From contig JARYHS010013630.1 in NCBI GenBank assembly GCA_031002005.1, positions 27,743,112 to 27,807,111 of the forward strand: DNA of 64,000 bases, written 5' to 3'. Every line of letters starts with the position of its first letter. The first letter of the stretch is position 1. Both the position numbers and the translations under genes were made by a program. Below the pieces are notes generated by a model, which did not search any database, was not told the origin of the DNA, and saw only the letters and a list, made by a program, of their open reading frames with translations. Positions 11,850-23,759 of the stretch are shown piece after piece. Source of the DNA: Vandiemenella viatica (lineage: Eukaryota > Arthropoda > Insecta > Orthoptera > Morabidae).

Positions 11850-13137
11850 ATTTAGTAAAATAAGTTTAGGTAAGTTGTTCGTTTGGATAATACCACGTGG
11901 ATCTTAAGGAAAACCTCTATGTGTACACTTGATTTACTGTATTGAATATTAAATACGAAATAATAATCTAATTTCAAAATAAACACCTGTTTTCATACAA
12001 AAAAAAAAAAAGACCTGACCTTTCCTCTAACTATGAAGAAATGAATTTGTAACGATTCGGTACTTCGAGTGAGGCGAAGAACCCGATACTCAGTAACGAA
12101 TACATACGATTTGCTACAGCTCCAAAGACGACTATTGGTTTCAACGCCTGACTCGTGTACTGGCCACACTCAGAAACTAAATATAAGTTAGTTCTCCACT
12201 GCATATAGGCGACCAACGATATCAACGGTTACTCGAGACGAAGACAAGTCTGTGACAGCGAGACCTGTGGCAAGCGACCACAAAACACGTGGCTCTCCAC
12301 TTTATCGTATTACAGATGAGGACATTCAACACTTCATCAAGCTATTTCATTTCTGTACGCGTTAGAATTATTCATACTTTGATCAATCAAATCGAATTGT
12401 AGAATTACTGTTACCTTCGACCATCCTTACTTGGTGATCCCTCTTAGTGATGGTTGGTAATGTTACACACAAAACGTTAGGAAATCGACGGTGAAAAAGC
12501 TTCCTCTTTAAACATTAGTAGCATTACCTTAATAAAGTTATCATTAATCACTCAGCTATTTCGAGGAAACTTCAATCTTTTAAACAAGTAGCAGAATATT
12601 TTGCCCCATATAAATAACAACATTATCACCATATAATCTGAGACTGGTATAAACACTGTGCAAAATACTCTCTGGCCTCCCCCCGACAGAGCGCGCCGTT
12701 TTGGTGTGATGTTTCGAAGTCTCTGTCCGACTTAATCTTCCGGCGAAGAAGTCGCAGAGCAACTTCGGGGCGTCACATCAAATTGACGCGGGAACATTTT
12801 GTACGTCTGTTATAAACATTTTCTCTAACAAGATTATATATATATATATATAAAATAAGAGGAGCAGTTATAGCGTCCTTGCGGGACGGCCGCTATAGCA
12901 TTTAGATTTTTTAAGACTCTGTGATGGTATACTGTGACCATCTAGTATCCATTCAAAAATTTGTTACTACATTCCGTGACCTCGGATCCTCGTTAAAATT
13001 TCACCGTGATCTACAGTGTCGAATATTTTCAGAAAAACCAAGAAAATAGAATCCAAATATTTGATTTGTTGTTTATCTAAGAAATTCGCCAGAATTCATC
13101 GATAGACGTTTGAGATATCGGTTGACTCCTATGTGTT
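11850..13137. other. Unassigned region
   Basis: It includes an A run at 11999-12012 and GTAACG motifs near 12049 and 12090 that echo the tandem repeat to the left. No coding or RNA gene is seen. Confidence 0.4.
12835..12852. repeat. (TA)n microsatellite
   Basis: A run of nine TA units. Confidence 0.9.
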
Positions 13138-13365
13138 TCGCTTATACCTTTACGCATCGTCGACATCAAGGTCAGAGCCGGGAAAGAACTGGTGACAAGG
13201 AACGGGAAGGAATTCGTCCATAGCCTTTTGGAGGAACCATTCCATCATTCACTTTGAGTCGTTTCTGGAACCATGGAAAACAGAAATCTAGTGAATTCGA
13301 ACCCACGTCCCTTCGAATGCGAAGTTTGAGCGTAACTGCTCACTTGTTCGGTGACTGTTTATTCA
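13138..13365 (-). mobile_element. tRNA-derived SINE (type 1), diverged
   Basis: It shares with other copies the order GCATCGTCGACATCAAGGTC, GGAAGGAATTCGTCCATAG, CATGGAAAAC and ATTCGAACCCACG (the reversed B box). Several small deletions show that it is older than the 21237 copy. Confidence 0.7.
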
Positions 13366-13369
13366 CTCT

Positions 13370-14334
13370 TTTTCGATTTCGTTTGGGGTAAATTAGTATC
13401 ACCTGAGCGACTTACACTCCAAGTCTCTTTTTTTCTGTTCTAACGATATTTCAAATATGTCAGTCATGAAGTTTCGTTGGCACCCAGTACAGCTCATATT
13501 TGATAGCATCCACTTGCTCTACAATACTTGAAAATTTATTAATGACGAGAATATCTCTGTAGGCGCTGATGAATAACCGCAATGATTACATTGTTTAGTA
13601 AATAAACTTTTGAATTCATTATTGAACTAAATTTTGTGCCTGTTACTCGAATTGTAGTGTTGGTAAAAAGTCTTGCAGATTCCCTTGCAATCATCGGGAC
13701 CTCTTAAAAGATGATTCCGGTATAACATCAATACTACTGGCGGGAAAAATAAATTTCAAAAGTCTACTTATTCTCGATCTGACAGGAAATTCAAGGTTGA
13801 CGAAACTGCTGAGCTACTGTTTCTCCGAAAACAAGCGTTACGTATCGGCCGTATTTATATAAGGCTTGTTTCGTAACGGCGTGGCTGGCCGCTGGGACCC
13901 AGCAAACAGGTATTCTCTCACTGCTAGAGTCCAAGCAACCGGTATTTACAACACGTATCGGATAAAAACTATGTACGGCTGGTAAACTCAAGCCAAAGTA
14001 GGAGAAATAAAAGCTCTGTTTGACCTTAGGATTAATACGCATGAACGTCAGTTTTCAGTAAATAAATGTTGTATCCGATACGTTAGTAGCTGTTACAAGG
14101 TTAATTATTTGCAGAAAAGTCAAACCGTCATAGTGTAATGAGCACGACCATAGACGTTTCAGCGGCTCCAAGTAGTAGGTAATCTTGTTTTGAAGAAAAT
14201 ATTTTACTCTAAATCACTTTAGTTTGAAGTTAATCGTGTTTAAATAGAGTACTGAATTAAATTCTAAATGAAGAGCAAGATTGTTTCCTCACTGTAATAA
14301 TCCAACAGATGTAATTACTGCACTAACTGATTAT
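13370..14334. other. Unassigned region
   Basis: 13791-14042 contains a moderately GC-rich stretch with TATATAAGG near 13855 and AATAAA near 14008. That combination could be LTR-like, but I find no matching second copy, no TG...CA ends and no primer-binding site. Confidence 0.35.
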
Positions 14335-14565
14335 TTTTTTGCTTATGGCATTACTCCTCGTCTATGGTGAGGTCATTGGAAGTGGGAAAGGACTGGGACC
14401 AAGGAAGGGAAAGGAATTCGGCCATGGCCTTTTGAAGGAAGCCTCCCGGCATTCGCCTGCTGTCGATTTGGGAAAACCATTGAAAATCTGTATGTCCGGA
14501 AGGAGATTCGAACCCGCGTTACCCCCAATGCAAGGCCAGAGCGTTACCCACAACGCTTGGTTTGA
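14335..14565 (-). mobile_element. tRNA-derived SINE (type 1)
   Basis: The poly-A tail appears as the T run before 14341. The body contains GGAATTCGGCCATGGCC and the reversed B box ATTCGAACCCGCG. The outermost head sequence is worn. Confidence 0.75.
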
Positions 14566-14924
14566 AAATTCATGTCGGTAATATCTAAAATGCAAAAGAA
14601 ATATTTCGACAATGTTGACAACAATTAAGGATATTTAAATGTATCAGGTTCTTGACATTTCTTTCGTATTGCTATAGGCCGTATACATGTATAACTACAG
14701 TGTGGAGAATTGCTACTCTGACACGTTGGTTAAAGTGAACACAGAATAGTCGTGACAGAGACTAGCACCAATAACACAGCATCTTTCTTAAATTTAATCG
14801 TGATAGAATGCATCTCCGGTGACATTTTCCCTATTATTTTATATATCATAAATTCTTAGACCCATCTACTATAGCCCATAACAAAGTTTTAATTATTCAG
14901 CACTTTGGTAATTTATTCGATACC
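14566..14924. other. Unassigned spacer
   Basis: AT-rich sequence between a SINE and a family A fragment; no feature is seen. Confidence 0.4.
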
Positions 14925-15765
14925 CTCACTCCCTTGCCTTTAAAAGAAAATTTTTCCATTCCTCTCTGTCAGCTTGTGGTCATGATCATCTCTTCCCTTC
15001 CGTGCACTACTCTTAATTCTTCTACCTAAATCCTTGAAACCTCATCACTAATATGCGCTTTGCACACTCCTTTCTCTCGCCTCACCCTCCTTCTGTCTTC
15101 CAATAATTACCAATCCAGCTCGTTCATCATACCAGTTACTGACTGCATAAGTGATGATTTTCACATACAAATTTAGCTGCCCTCCTGTATTTGATACCCA
15201 AAATTTAGGCCCCACATCACCAAATTCATGTAATGCTTTGACGATAGTTTTGTAACCCAGTTCCTTCACTTCTCTAGCACATACATCCCCTCATTACTCT
15301 TCCCAGTTTGTCCTTCCCAGTTGAGCTTATTATCAAACGTTATACCAAGACATTTAAACTTCAAGTCTTCAAAAAGCAATTCCTTCCCCACTCTACAATC
15401 ATAAACAATCCGTTTCTTTATCCGTGTGCCTAATAAGGTGACACTTCTTGATATTTATCTTCATTTCATGTTATCATACGCAGTTAGTTATTCTGTCGAG
15501 CTCACCCTGCAATTGTTCAGTGTTCTCCAGCTTTGACCACTACGTCATCCGCAGAACATCTAATTTCCATTAACGCCATGATTCGTTACAATTATTAACA
15601 GTAATGGTTCCAGACCCAGCCAGTAGCTGAAAATCGTTGACGGTGAAGTTGAATAGTTCCAAAACCGTACCTTGTGTCTCTCCATTTTCCCTTCGACCTC
15701 TTTTGATACTGCATTTCCTACCTAAACTCTTTGCTCATTAGAAGAATCAGCCCGCTCTGGAACCC
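14925..15765 (-). mobile_element. Family A non-LTR fragment, C-terminal RT region
   Basis: The minus strand follows the same order as 37680-38560: the CTTGTGGTCATG block, the block encoding ELGYKTIVKALHEFGDV, and the KCKYLGITF-like block. It is frameshifted and lacks the 5' half. It also lacks the 3' tail found at 37505. Confidence 0.7.
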
Positions 15766-17605
15766 ACCACCATGTTCTATCCTAAACCGGTCCTGGGGTC
15801 TTATCAGCCGAAATGACACGCAATTTTTTTCTAGATACAAAGAATAGGAAATGACTCAACGATAATTTACAACCACAAGGTCCTTGATTTCGTTCTGTTG
15901 CTTTGAATCGCGGAGTACGAGACAAGAGCCGTTCACCTGGTCAAATGTCGGCGGAGTACTATCCGAAAGGGTACTTAGTTTTACTATACTAAACGTGTCT
16001 TCCGGCATTCCAGACTCAGACAGCGATCAAACTCTGTTTTTCATTTTTTTCTTTTTTTTAAATTCTTCGTCCATGATGTTTGTTTCTGTGAAATAAAATG
16101 TAGATTTTGGATCGAAATGATGTTTGTACTTGCAATATAATTGATAGGGTTGCTACAGGAAGATTTTGACCGGTATTGTTTCTTCTTTTGTCGAAAATAT
16201 AATTACAAAATTCCTCATCGTTCCTTGAATATCCACTGGATTGAGCGTTTATTTACATTAATCCTGATCCATCTTTGATTCAGTGCTGCATCCGTTAACT
16301 ATGGCTCAGTACAGTCGCGACTGACAAGTTTAGGCAGCTTTGTGTAAATATCTTAAAAATATATTCGCTTTACAAAAATAACTAATTACAAACAAACATT
16401 ACCACTAAGGTGGCAGCAATCGCAACCTTTCTTCGATCCACTATGCGTAGACGGCAAGAAAAAATAAACAAAATCAGTTCTGTGCATAAACATAGTTCAC
16501 TGTTATTTTCTAATAAATTTTTTTTAGAAATGTGTTAACATCGCTGATTCGTCGCACCTAACTGATGATCAGTAAAATCTCGTTTTACTGTCAACCATAC
16601 TCATAGCATTTAGTACGCGTAGAAGACTTGCTTTGCGCGAAACTTCGTTCACGTGGAACTTGTGTCATTAGTTCACAGGTAAACTGTCAAACACCTTAGT
16701 GCACATTATTTGTTTCTACCATCTTTTGAAACTGCTTCTGCCTCGGAAGATTCAATGGTTGTGGATGACCCACAGGCAATCCTCAGTATTATAAGCAATA
16801 CTAGAAGTGGTCGGACCTGGTGCTTGTAGGAGCTAACTGCTTTGTGCATAAACTGTTATACAGAATTCCTAAGTGAATTGCCAAGTCAGTCTGTTATAGT
16901 TTGTACAATTTAAACACACCTCGTCACGTATAAAAAGACAATGCTCCCTTCGATCGGCACGCAGCTTAACTATTTCCGTATATATGAGTACTATGAGTGT
17001 CTATACACAGGTCAAAACAACCAGCAAGTTTTTCTTTGCCCCATAGGTTTTATTAAGGCTATTATGGGAACTTTTAGTGTGTACATAATCTCTCAATTTA
17101 CTATATCTAAATAAAACCCATCATTGTTTTGAGTAACATTTTTTTAGACGGCCATGTGCTAAGTATTCTGCATCTGACATAAGGTATTATGGGTGTAGTT
17201 TAGTTGAAGTCCGTTTGTTAATCTGTGCACAGATTGACAAACATACCAAAATTTACTGTTTCGACTCCTGTATCATCGGGAACTTCATAACTATCGTACA
17301 GGTTAACCGACGCCATATGTTGTTACTATGTTTAGTTTGATTGAAATCTGCGCATTCCTTGTGATGGATGTGCGCACAGACAGACAAAAATCCTCATTTG
17401 TATGATGGGGATCTAAGTTACTAAGCTGTGCCAAACGCGAATCATTTGACTCTTGTGGCCTGATATCATTAAAAATAAAAAAATATTCGTTGTCTAGGCG
17501 ACTCTCTTTTCCCTCTCCTCAACATGTCACAACAGGAAGCGCTGTCAAGAAATTAAGGCACACAGCAACATAATACACCCTGGTTGGCTCTTACTCAAAT
17601 ATTCA
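15766..17605. other. Unassigned region
   Basis: AT-rich sequence with no repeat family that I recognise and no splice-bounded coding signal. Confidence 0.4.
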
Positions 17606-17940
17606 TACGAGGCGTACCCCAAAAAAAACAGTATTACTTTTTAAAAGCTATAGATTTTTTTTTTAATTGCAAAACAACCTTATCCACTTCAAAATACTCT
17701 CCATTACAACTAATACATTTGTCCCACCGGTGCGTCCACTCTTCGAAACATTTTCTGTAGTCATCTTTAGAAATGACTGACAGCTCCTCCATCGTTTTTT
17801 TCTTGACCTCTTCAATGTTGTCAAATCGGTGTCTTTTCATGCCCCTATTCATGCGTAGGAATAAGAAAAAGTCACACGGAACCAGGTAAGGCGAGTAAGG
17901 TGCGTGGGGAAGTGGAACCATACCATTTTTAACCAAAAAT

Positions 17941-18178
17941 GTGTACTCCCACTTTCACTCACGAGTGTACTGAAATACTTTGTCCACCAACTTATTTGAG
18001 CCGGAATGACAGGAAAGATAAGATTAGAGAAATAAGGTGCCGCAATGATTCTTATATGAATTCTTTTTCCCCTCGTACCATTAGGGATTGGAATGCACAA
18101 CAAAGAGATTAGCTTTGGTGCTGAGCACCCTCTGCCACCCACAATTTTGTGAATTGCAGAGTATATATGTAGATGTAG
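17941..18178 (+). mobile_element. Family D non-LTR 3' end, inserted in the mariner
   Basis: This 5'-truncated 3' end reads RDKIREIRCRNDSYMNSFFP and then the conserved tail CACCCTCTGCCACCCACA...GCAGAGTATATATGTAGATG. Exact AAAAAT duplications flank it at 17935-17940 and 18179-18184. The same 3' end occurs at 36714 and 48669. It splits the mariner transposase between the motifs HTAVC and VKNGMVPLP. Confidence 0.9.
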
Positions 18179-18256
18179 AAAAATTGCCTAACAGACAGCT
18201 GTGTGTGCAGGTGCACTGTCGTGGTGGAAGAACCAGTCTTCTGTCTGCCACAAATG

Positions 18257-18654
18257 CAGGGGTGTAGCTACTATGGGGCTAGGCGGTGCAGTGCACCGGG
18301 GCCCCTACGCTCAGGGGGCCCCAAGCATACCTCAAGGGGCCCCAAAGCGCAGTTTAGAGGGCCCACGAGCCCTCTCGGCAAAACTGGCGACCTTTTTCTT
18401 TTTTAGCTCTACCGTCGTCTACAGAAAAGGGGCCCCTGAAACACAGGAAGACCCCCACTAAGGGCCCTCGCTCCTCTGCTCATGGGGGCCCCCAACCACT
18501 GCTCACGGGGCGCTTAAGGGCAACTCAAGGTCCCCCATCCTCAGTTCAAGGGGCCCCTACCAGCAAACGAAGCAAAAAAAGGTCGCCCGTCTGGCCTGAG
18601 GGCCCAAAATAAATTTTTTGCCCCGGGGCCCTTGTTGACCTAGCTACGTCACTG
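18257..18654. mobile_element. hAT-type MITE, GGGGCCC-rich, inserted in the mariner
   Basis: An exact 8-bp duplication CACAAATG (18249-18256 and 18655-18662) brackets a 398-bp element. Its ends are CAGGGGTGTAGCTA and TAGCTACGTCACTG, an imperfect inverted repeat. The interior has many GGGGCCC/GGGCCCC blocks and no transposase. An 8-bp duplication and CA(G/C)...TG ends are typical of hAT elements. Confidence 0.9.
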
Positions 18655-19892
18655 CACAAATGAGGTCTTTTTCTAGGAACACTGTTACGTAATCTTCTTA
18701 AAACTTCCAAATAAAAGGTTTGATTGATGGTCTGATGTGGGGGAACAAACCCTCGGCATCAATACAACAAATGAGCATTGTTTTGATGTTTGCTTTGACG
18801 ACATTTTTTTGGACTGGGTGACAATGACGTCTTCCATTGGGTTGATTGTTGCTTTGTTTCTGGGTCGTAACCAAAACACCATGACTCATCACCACTAATG
18901 ATCTTTGACAGAAAATCTGGATCAATTTTAAGCTGTTGTTTCAAAGCCCGACATGTTTCAACTCAACGTTCTTTTTGACTGTCAGTCAGAGCTCGAGGAA
19001 CAAACTTGGCAACATTTCTTTTCATTCACAAATCGTCGGTTGAAATTCGCTGAACCGAGCTCCGTGTTAACCCACTAATATCTTACAGTTGCTCAAATTT
19101 ATGAAGACGGTCTGAGAGCACAAGCTCTCGAATTTTTTCAACATTTTCGTCGATTCGAGCAGTTGATGGACGTTTAGAACGACTTTTGTCGTCAATCGAC
19201 ATGTAGCCATTTTTAAACCGAGCGAACCATTCGTGCACTTGAGTTTTCCCCGTAGCGTCATCCTTGATGGCGACGGAGGTTCAGATCGCCAAAATACCGT
19301 GTTGAAACACCCTGATTACTCGGCTAGTCTCCCGAGAAGACTACATCAGTTCTCAACGGCGAGAAAAACTTCGTTCTTATGTAACATTAAACCAGTTTCA
19401 GCATCATTTTTGCTGAGTAGAAAACAAAATTTCACAGCTGCACGTTCTTCACTTAAACTTGCCATCATCAAAAACGAAACAATAACAACACAGCGCTGGC
19501 AAAAACAATCACTGCAGATTAACATAACAAGCCAGTTCGACAACACAGATGGCACTGAACTGACAATGAGTTGCGCTATAAACGCCTAGCGGCAGAAACG
19601 CGTACTACACAAGCTCCGCCCACGGCAATGCTATTCCGGTTATTTTGGGTACCCCCTCGTATAGGCACTCCCTGAACCGATTAAATTTGTGGCATTCGAA
19701 AGTGAAACTCTCCTCACACTATAAAGGCGCTATAGAGGCCCTGTTTAAAGTCTCCTACACCTTCCCACATTGTTATGGTTTCGTTAACTATCGGGCGACT
19801 AAGAGCTGGTACGCTGTTTGCAGATGCAGTCACCTCTATATTTATTATTCACTCACTAAAATCACTGTTTCAGGTCGTACTTTTGGCGAAGA

Positions 19893-20130
19893 ATAATTAT
19901 AACTGATAAAATTGCGATGGAGCGCCCGCTCCAGTGGCTATCTCTCTACATACCCCTGTTTCTCCTTTCCTCTTTCAACCTAATTTTGCCTTCTACTACT
20001 TTTTGATTTAAATTCCTTCAGTGTTTGCGGTAAATTATTCATCACTTCTCTTGGCAATTTGTTCCAGTCCCTTACACCCTTTCCAACAAAAGAAAATTTT
20101 CCCACATCCTTATGCCTGAAATCAAGTGAT
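19893..20130 (-). mobile_element. Family A 3' end
   Basis: Read on the minus strand, this is the 3' untranslated region and last coding bases. They match 37510-37735, including GGAGCGCCCGCTCCAGTGG and the TTATGCCTGAAATCAAGTG block. A TTAT-type tail lies at the left edge. The copy is 5'-truncated. Confidence 0.75.
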
Positions 20131-20137
20131 CACATGA

Positions 20138-20800
20138 CCTCACAAAAAATTGGAACACCAAGAAAGGGAGAATGGAACGGAATTAAAACTTCACTGGTTG
20201 AAACGGTACCTGATATTTTTTCAGTGATTACAAAATTGAGTCAAATTTACAAATAATTTGGTAGTATACATCCACTTATCAGTATGCCGTTGCACCCACT
20301 CTGGCCTGGAAACATACACTGATTTGGTTGAGAAGGCTGTAAAAAGCCGCTGTGTCCTCTCGTCAGGCAAGCCGGCGCACAACTGTTGTAACTGGTTCTT
20401 GATATCCTGGATTCTGGCACTGGTGCCACACATGTTCTATCGCGGATCTTGCTGGCCCCAACGTCACGCATACAATTCGTAGAAAAATGTGCCGTGTGTG
20501 GACGAGCATTGTCCTGTTGAAAATTGACACCACTATTACATGACACTATCACATGAGGACGCAAGACGTATGCCCTCAGAGTTCGTTCAATCAATGAAGC
20601 CATAGCCGATGGTTCCCCACACCAGGACTCTCAGAGTAACACCGCTTTGCCTCTCCAGAAACATCCCTAGGTCGCCGCCAAACTCGCCGGCAATGGTCAT
20701 CCGAGGTAGTGCAGAAAACAATACGATACCATTCATCAGCAGTCTATTGAATCGCGGAATTTTAACGATACTAGGTGAAACATTCCTATTTTAAATTAAA
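20138..20800 (-). mobile_element. Tc1-like transposon remnant
   Basis: One end near 20140-20165 reads AAAAAATTGGAACACCAAG, a common Tc1-type terminus. The minus strand encodes FQQDNARPHTAHFSTN, with the second catalytic D in the QDNARPH motif. Shifted frames then follow for the SPIEHVWD region and the DIKNQLQQL tail. Upstream, ERQSGVTLRVLVWGTIGYGF-like sequence is recognisable. The N-terminal DNA-binding half and the other terminus are missing. Confidence 0.7.
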
Positions 20801-21236
20801 TGGGCTCGATCACGAAATATATGACTAGTCTGTACATATAGGCACTACCATAATAATTGTTAAATACAGAATTATGCCGGCAGATTGTTGTGGTTGCCAT
20901 TCGTCATAACGACAAAGAGTCGTTCATCAAAAACAAGAGGACGCGTTATGTCATTTGTCATAATATTATAAATAATAATAGTTGTCGTAACTGTAATAAT
21001 AAGGTTATTAATTACAGGATAGCGTCGACAGTTAAGCGCGGCCATCATTTGCCATAATAGCAACGTTGACAGTTGGGTGAGTGGCCGCCATTTTGAACAT
21101 CCCGCACAGTCTGTAAATTCATGTTGTCGCTGAGCTTCAGGGTGACCTGCACTGCCCGAGTATCCCCAAGACTTCTCTGCTTTCGTCGTTTTACAACACC
21201 CTGTGAATCAGCAAAATATAATTGACTCTACTTTTT
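20801..21236. other. Unassigned spacer
   Basis: AT-rich sequence with short inverted CATAAT/ATTATG motifs (20870-21060). I see no confirmed element or gene. Confidence 0.4.
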
Positions 21237-21474
21237 TTTTTGTAACTGCTCTTTACGTCTCTTAACAGCGAGGTCTTTAGAGACGGGAAAGGATGGGGGC
21301 AAGGAATGGGTAGGAATTCGGCCATGGCCTTTTGAAGGAAGCATCCCGGCATTTGCTTGGAGTGATTTGGGAAACCATGGAAAACCCAAATCTGGATGCC
21401 CAGACGGGGATTCGAACCGCCGTCCTCCCGAATGCGAGGCGAGAACGCTAACCGTTACACCACCACTCTCGGTC
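21237..21474 (-). mobile_element. tRNA-derived SINE (type 1), best-preserved copy
   Basis: Read on the minus strand, it begins with a tRNA-like head with A box GTGTAACGGTTAGCG and B box GGTTCGAATCCCCG. The body contains GGCCATGGCCGAATTCC, and the tail is poly-A. CTACTT lies on both sides, at about 21228 and 21475. The head keeps the spacing of an RNA polymerase III promoter. The body length of about 160 bases is shared by the other type 1 copies. Confidence 0.85.
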
Positions 21475-21479
21475 CTACT

Positions 21480-22883
21480 TCTGTCAATATTATCAGGATA
21501 ATTCAGAAAAATATGTAGATGAGAATTTATGGTCTCTTGTTCAGTATTGAATCTTTCAGTAACGTTCAGTCTGCGCAGAGACAGACTGTACCACTTTTTT
21601 CAGTATGCAATTCACGAAAGTTGGTGGTGAAGGATTTCGTTGTTAAGTGATTTCCGCTAGAGTGGTCAAAATTTCTTTATTGTTCTTCAGGAAACTCACG
21701 TGGATAAGCTAGAAAAACGATTTTCCATTAATTCAGTGCCGTTAAATTGTTAGGTAGGGAAGGTGACAAAATGTTAAACAGAGAACTATAAAAGTTACAG
21801 ATCTAGACAGGATGTAGAATTGGACAGATTAACATGGATCGAACATAAATGCACAAGAGAGTCATCTTTCGCGTAAACGGATAGAAAATAAATATTTTGT
21901 CAAGGGGGATTTTCCTGTTGAAGGCATGAATCACAAATATATTGTCATATTATTTGATAATAAAAACAGTCAAGTCTTTATTAGAATGGTTTCCCATTGC
22001 CTTATGCATTCACATGAACGTTCCTAATTAATCCATCTTTAAAGGTCGTTTCGAACCCAATGGCAAATGGTTGCCCTGAAACCCTTCCCGTTCCAGGAGG
22101 CCGTTGCAAGCAACTGGTGACCTATGGCAGGAATCATTTAGCCGCCAGAGTCTCGTCCGCGCAAACATGGTGCGCCATGTGAAACAGAGATTGACATTTG
22201 CTTGAAAGAAGTTAATGTAGTTTCTTCCGAATCCTCATCCCAGTTAGGTATTTTGTTTTAGACGATTCTGTGAATATTAACAATTCTGTCTTGGAAAAAT
22301 ACTAAGGTCGTTAACTGACTGCTGTAGTAAACAACACCTTGTTCTGATTTTTTGAGTCAAACAACCTGTTATTGTCTTAGGACGCGTCCTAGAAACTCGA
22401 GTGGCGAGCTTGTGGGAACTCGAGCCGCGCCATCCTGCTTTCCACCAACCGCGCCTCGCCAGACTCAATTACACCTGGCTCCAAGCAAAAATACGGTGCA
22501 CCTTCGGCCTGCACAGACTTAAACAAGCTGACACAATTCAGTTATTTACGTTACTTTTTACTTGCAGTGTCAGTAAGAGTGTAATCACTTGCTCCACTCC
22601 AAAGCGCCGGTTAGAAAATTTCCGACGATACTATGGGAACTAAACGTGTTTAATAATGTAAACACCATTTCGTCAGTTATTTTCTATATTGAGCATTATT
22701 TGCATTGTTACCAGTATCTTAAATAGACGTTTTAATTCTGTTACGATATACTTAACCAGATATTACCAAACTGCAGTTAAGTAATATTTGTTATATTAAT
22801 GTCCCGCTTGTGAGGTTTTTTCCCCCGTCATCGGCATCTCGACTTGTTTGATGCAAACCTTCACCCCTTCCTATTGTGAGCTG
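21480..22883. other. Unassigned region
   Basis: No repeat or gene is recognised. A somewhat GC-rich patch at 22390-22520 has short open frames on both strands but no splice-bounded or protein-like pattern that I can support. Confidence 0.4.
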
Positions 22884-23055
22884 CAGGGCCGGCGCTAGGA
22901 ATTTCGGGCTCTACAAACTGGCAGGACAACAATGGGTGGATTCTTGGCTTCATGGCCTGAGGGCCCCTACAATCGGTATTCGGGGCCCCCCATCAGCCGG
23001 TGGACCCGGGTACTTTTGACCCGCTTACCCCCCCCCCCCCCTAACGCCGGCCCTG
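22884..23055. mobile_element. hAT-type MITE, 172 bp
   Basis: The ends CAGGGCCGGCG and CGCCGGCCCTG are perfect inverted repeats. An exact GTGAGCTG duplication flanks it at 22876-22883 and 23056-23063. The interior includes GGGGCCCC blocks and a C run of about 14 bases. There is no coding sequence. Confidence 0.92.
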
Positions 23056-23327
23056 GTGAGCTGTCTTCAAATCGACAGGCTGACTATAAATTACATCCTC
23101 AGTTGTCTGCATTATATACTCTAAATCTTTGTCTTCTTCACAATTCTTGTCTTCGGATGTTCGCTCTACTAACGAATTTACTAATTCTGTAAATCTAAAA
23201 ATGTACGCATCTTCTTGTTTCTTTTCCTGTATTCCAATCGTTTACAAAATATTTCGTACGTTATCTATCAACTTTGTAGTAAACATCTTTGGTATTCCCA
23301 AATTCGGAACTTCTTTTCCATAAACGG

Positions 23328-23755
23328 CAAAAAAAATTGGGCAGGTGGTGGGAAGAGGTTTGAATATCATTCATTTATTGAAGATATACAAGAAAAGTGA
23401 GAAAATTGGGTTACAAAACTTTGGTTAGGCTATTGCTTGAATATGGCGGTGTAGTACTGGACCCATATTTTGGGTGTCAAATACGTCAGTTGGAGGGTAT
23501 ACAAAGAAGGACAGCTAGATTTGTTTGTGCAAATCACCGCAGACTTTAGTCACTAACTAATATGTTAAAGGAGTTACTAGAAGTCAGGACGACGGAGAAA
23601 AGAATTCTGCGAGGCTTGGATGGGTATTGGAAGAAGGGTTAGGAGTAGTATATTGAATGTAAGATATGACCATGGCCACAAGTTGGCACTTGACTTCAGT
23701 CATAACAGGGAGGGAAGTTTCCACGAGAAATTCCACTTTGTGAAAGTCATTTTAA
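23328..23755 (+). mobile_element. Family A non-LTR fragment, C-terminal
   Basis: The + strand reads KLGYKTLVRLLLEYGGVVLDPYFGC in worn form, then the RRTARFVCANH region, then the terminal HGHKLALDFSHN region. These match the C-termini at 37893-38130 and 56514-56864. Frameshifts are present. Confidence 0.7.
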
Positions 23756-23759
23756 AACA

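Larger units (their letters stand above)
17608..19659 (-). mobile_element. SETMAR-like mariner (Tc1/mariner), inactivated, with two nested insertions
   Basis: The ends have inverted repeats: CGAGGCGTACCCCAAAAA at left, and CGAGGGGGTACCCAAAATA at right on the minus strand. TA lies on each side (17606-17607 and 19660-19661). Minus-strand transposase motifs run MASLSEERAAVKFCFLL (start near 19464), SGDESWCFGYDPETKQQ (first catalytic D), WFFHHDSAPAHTA (second D) and PYSPYLVPCDFFLF (third D region). The C-terminus is near 17650. Removing the two inserts and their duplicated target bases leaves about 1.4 kb, near the usual mariner size. Frameshifts in the N-terminal third, a Y in place of D in SPDLAP, and the insertions abolish function. 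Confidence 0.9.

Noticed and set aside
18201..18461. Two overlapping + strand frames in the GGGGCCC-rich segment
   Set aside because: They lie inside a hAT-type MITE with exact target duplications; the repeats explain the open frames.
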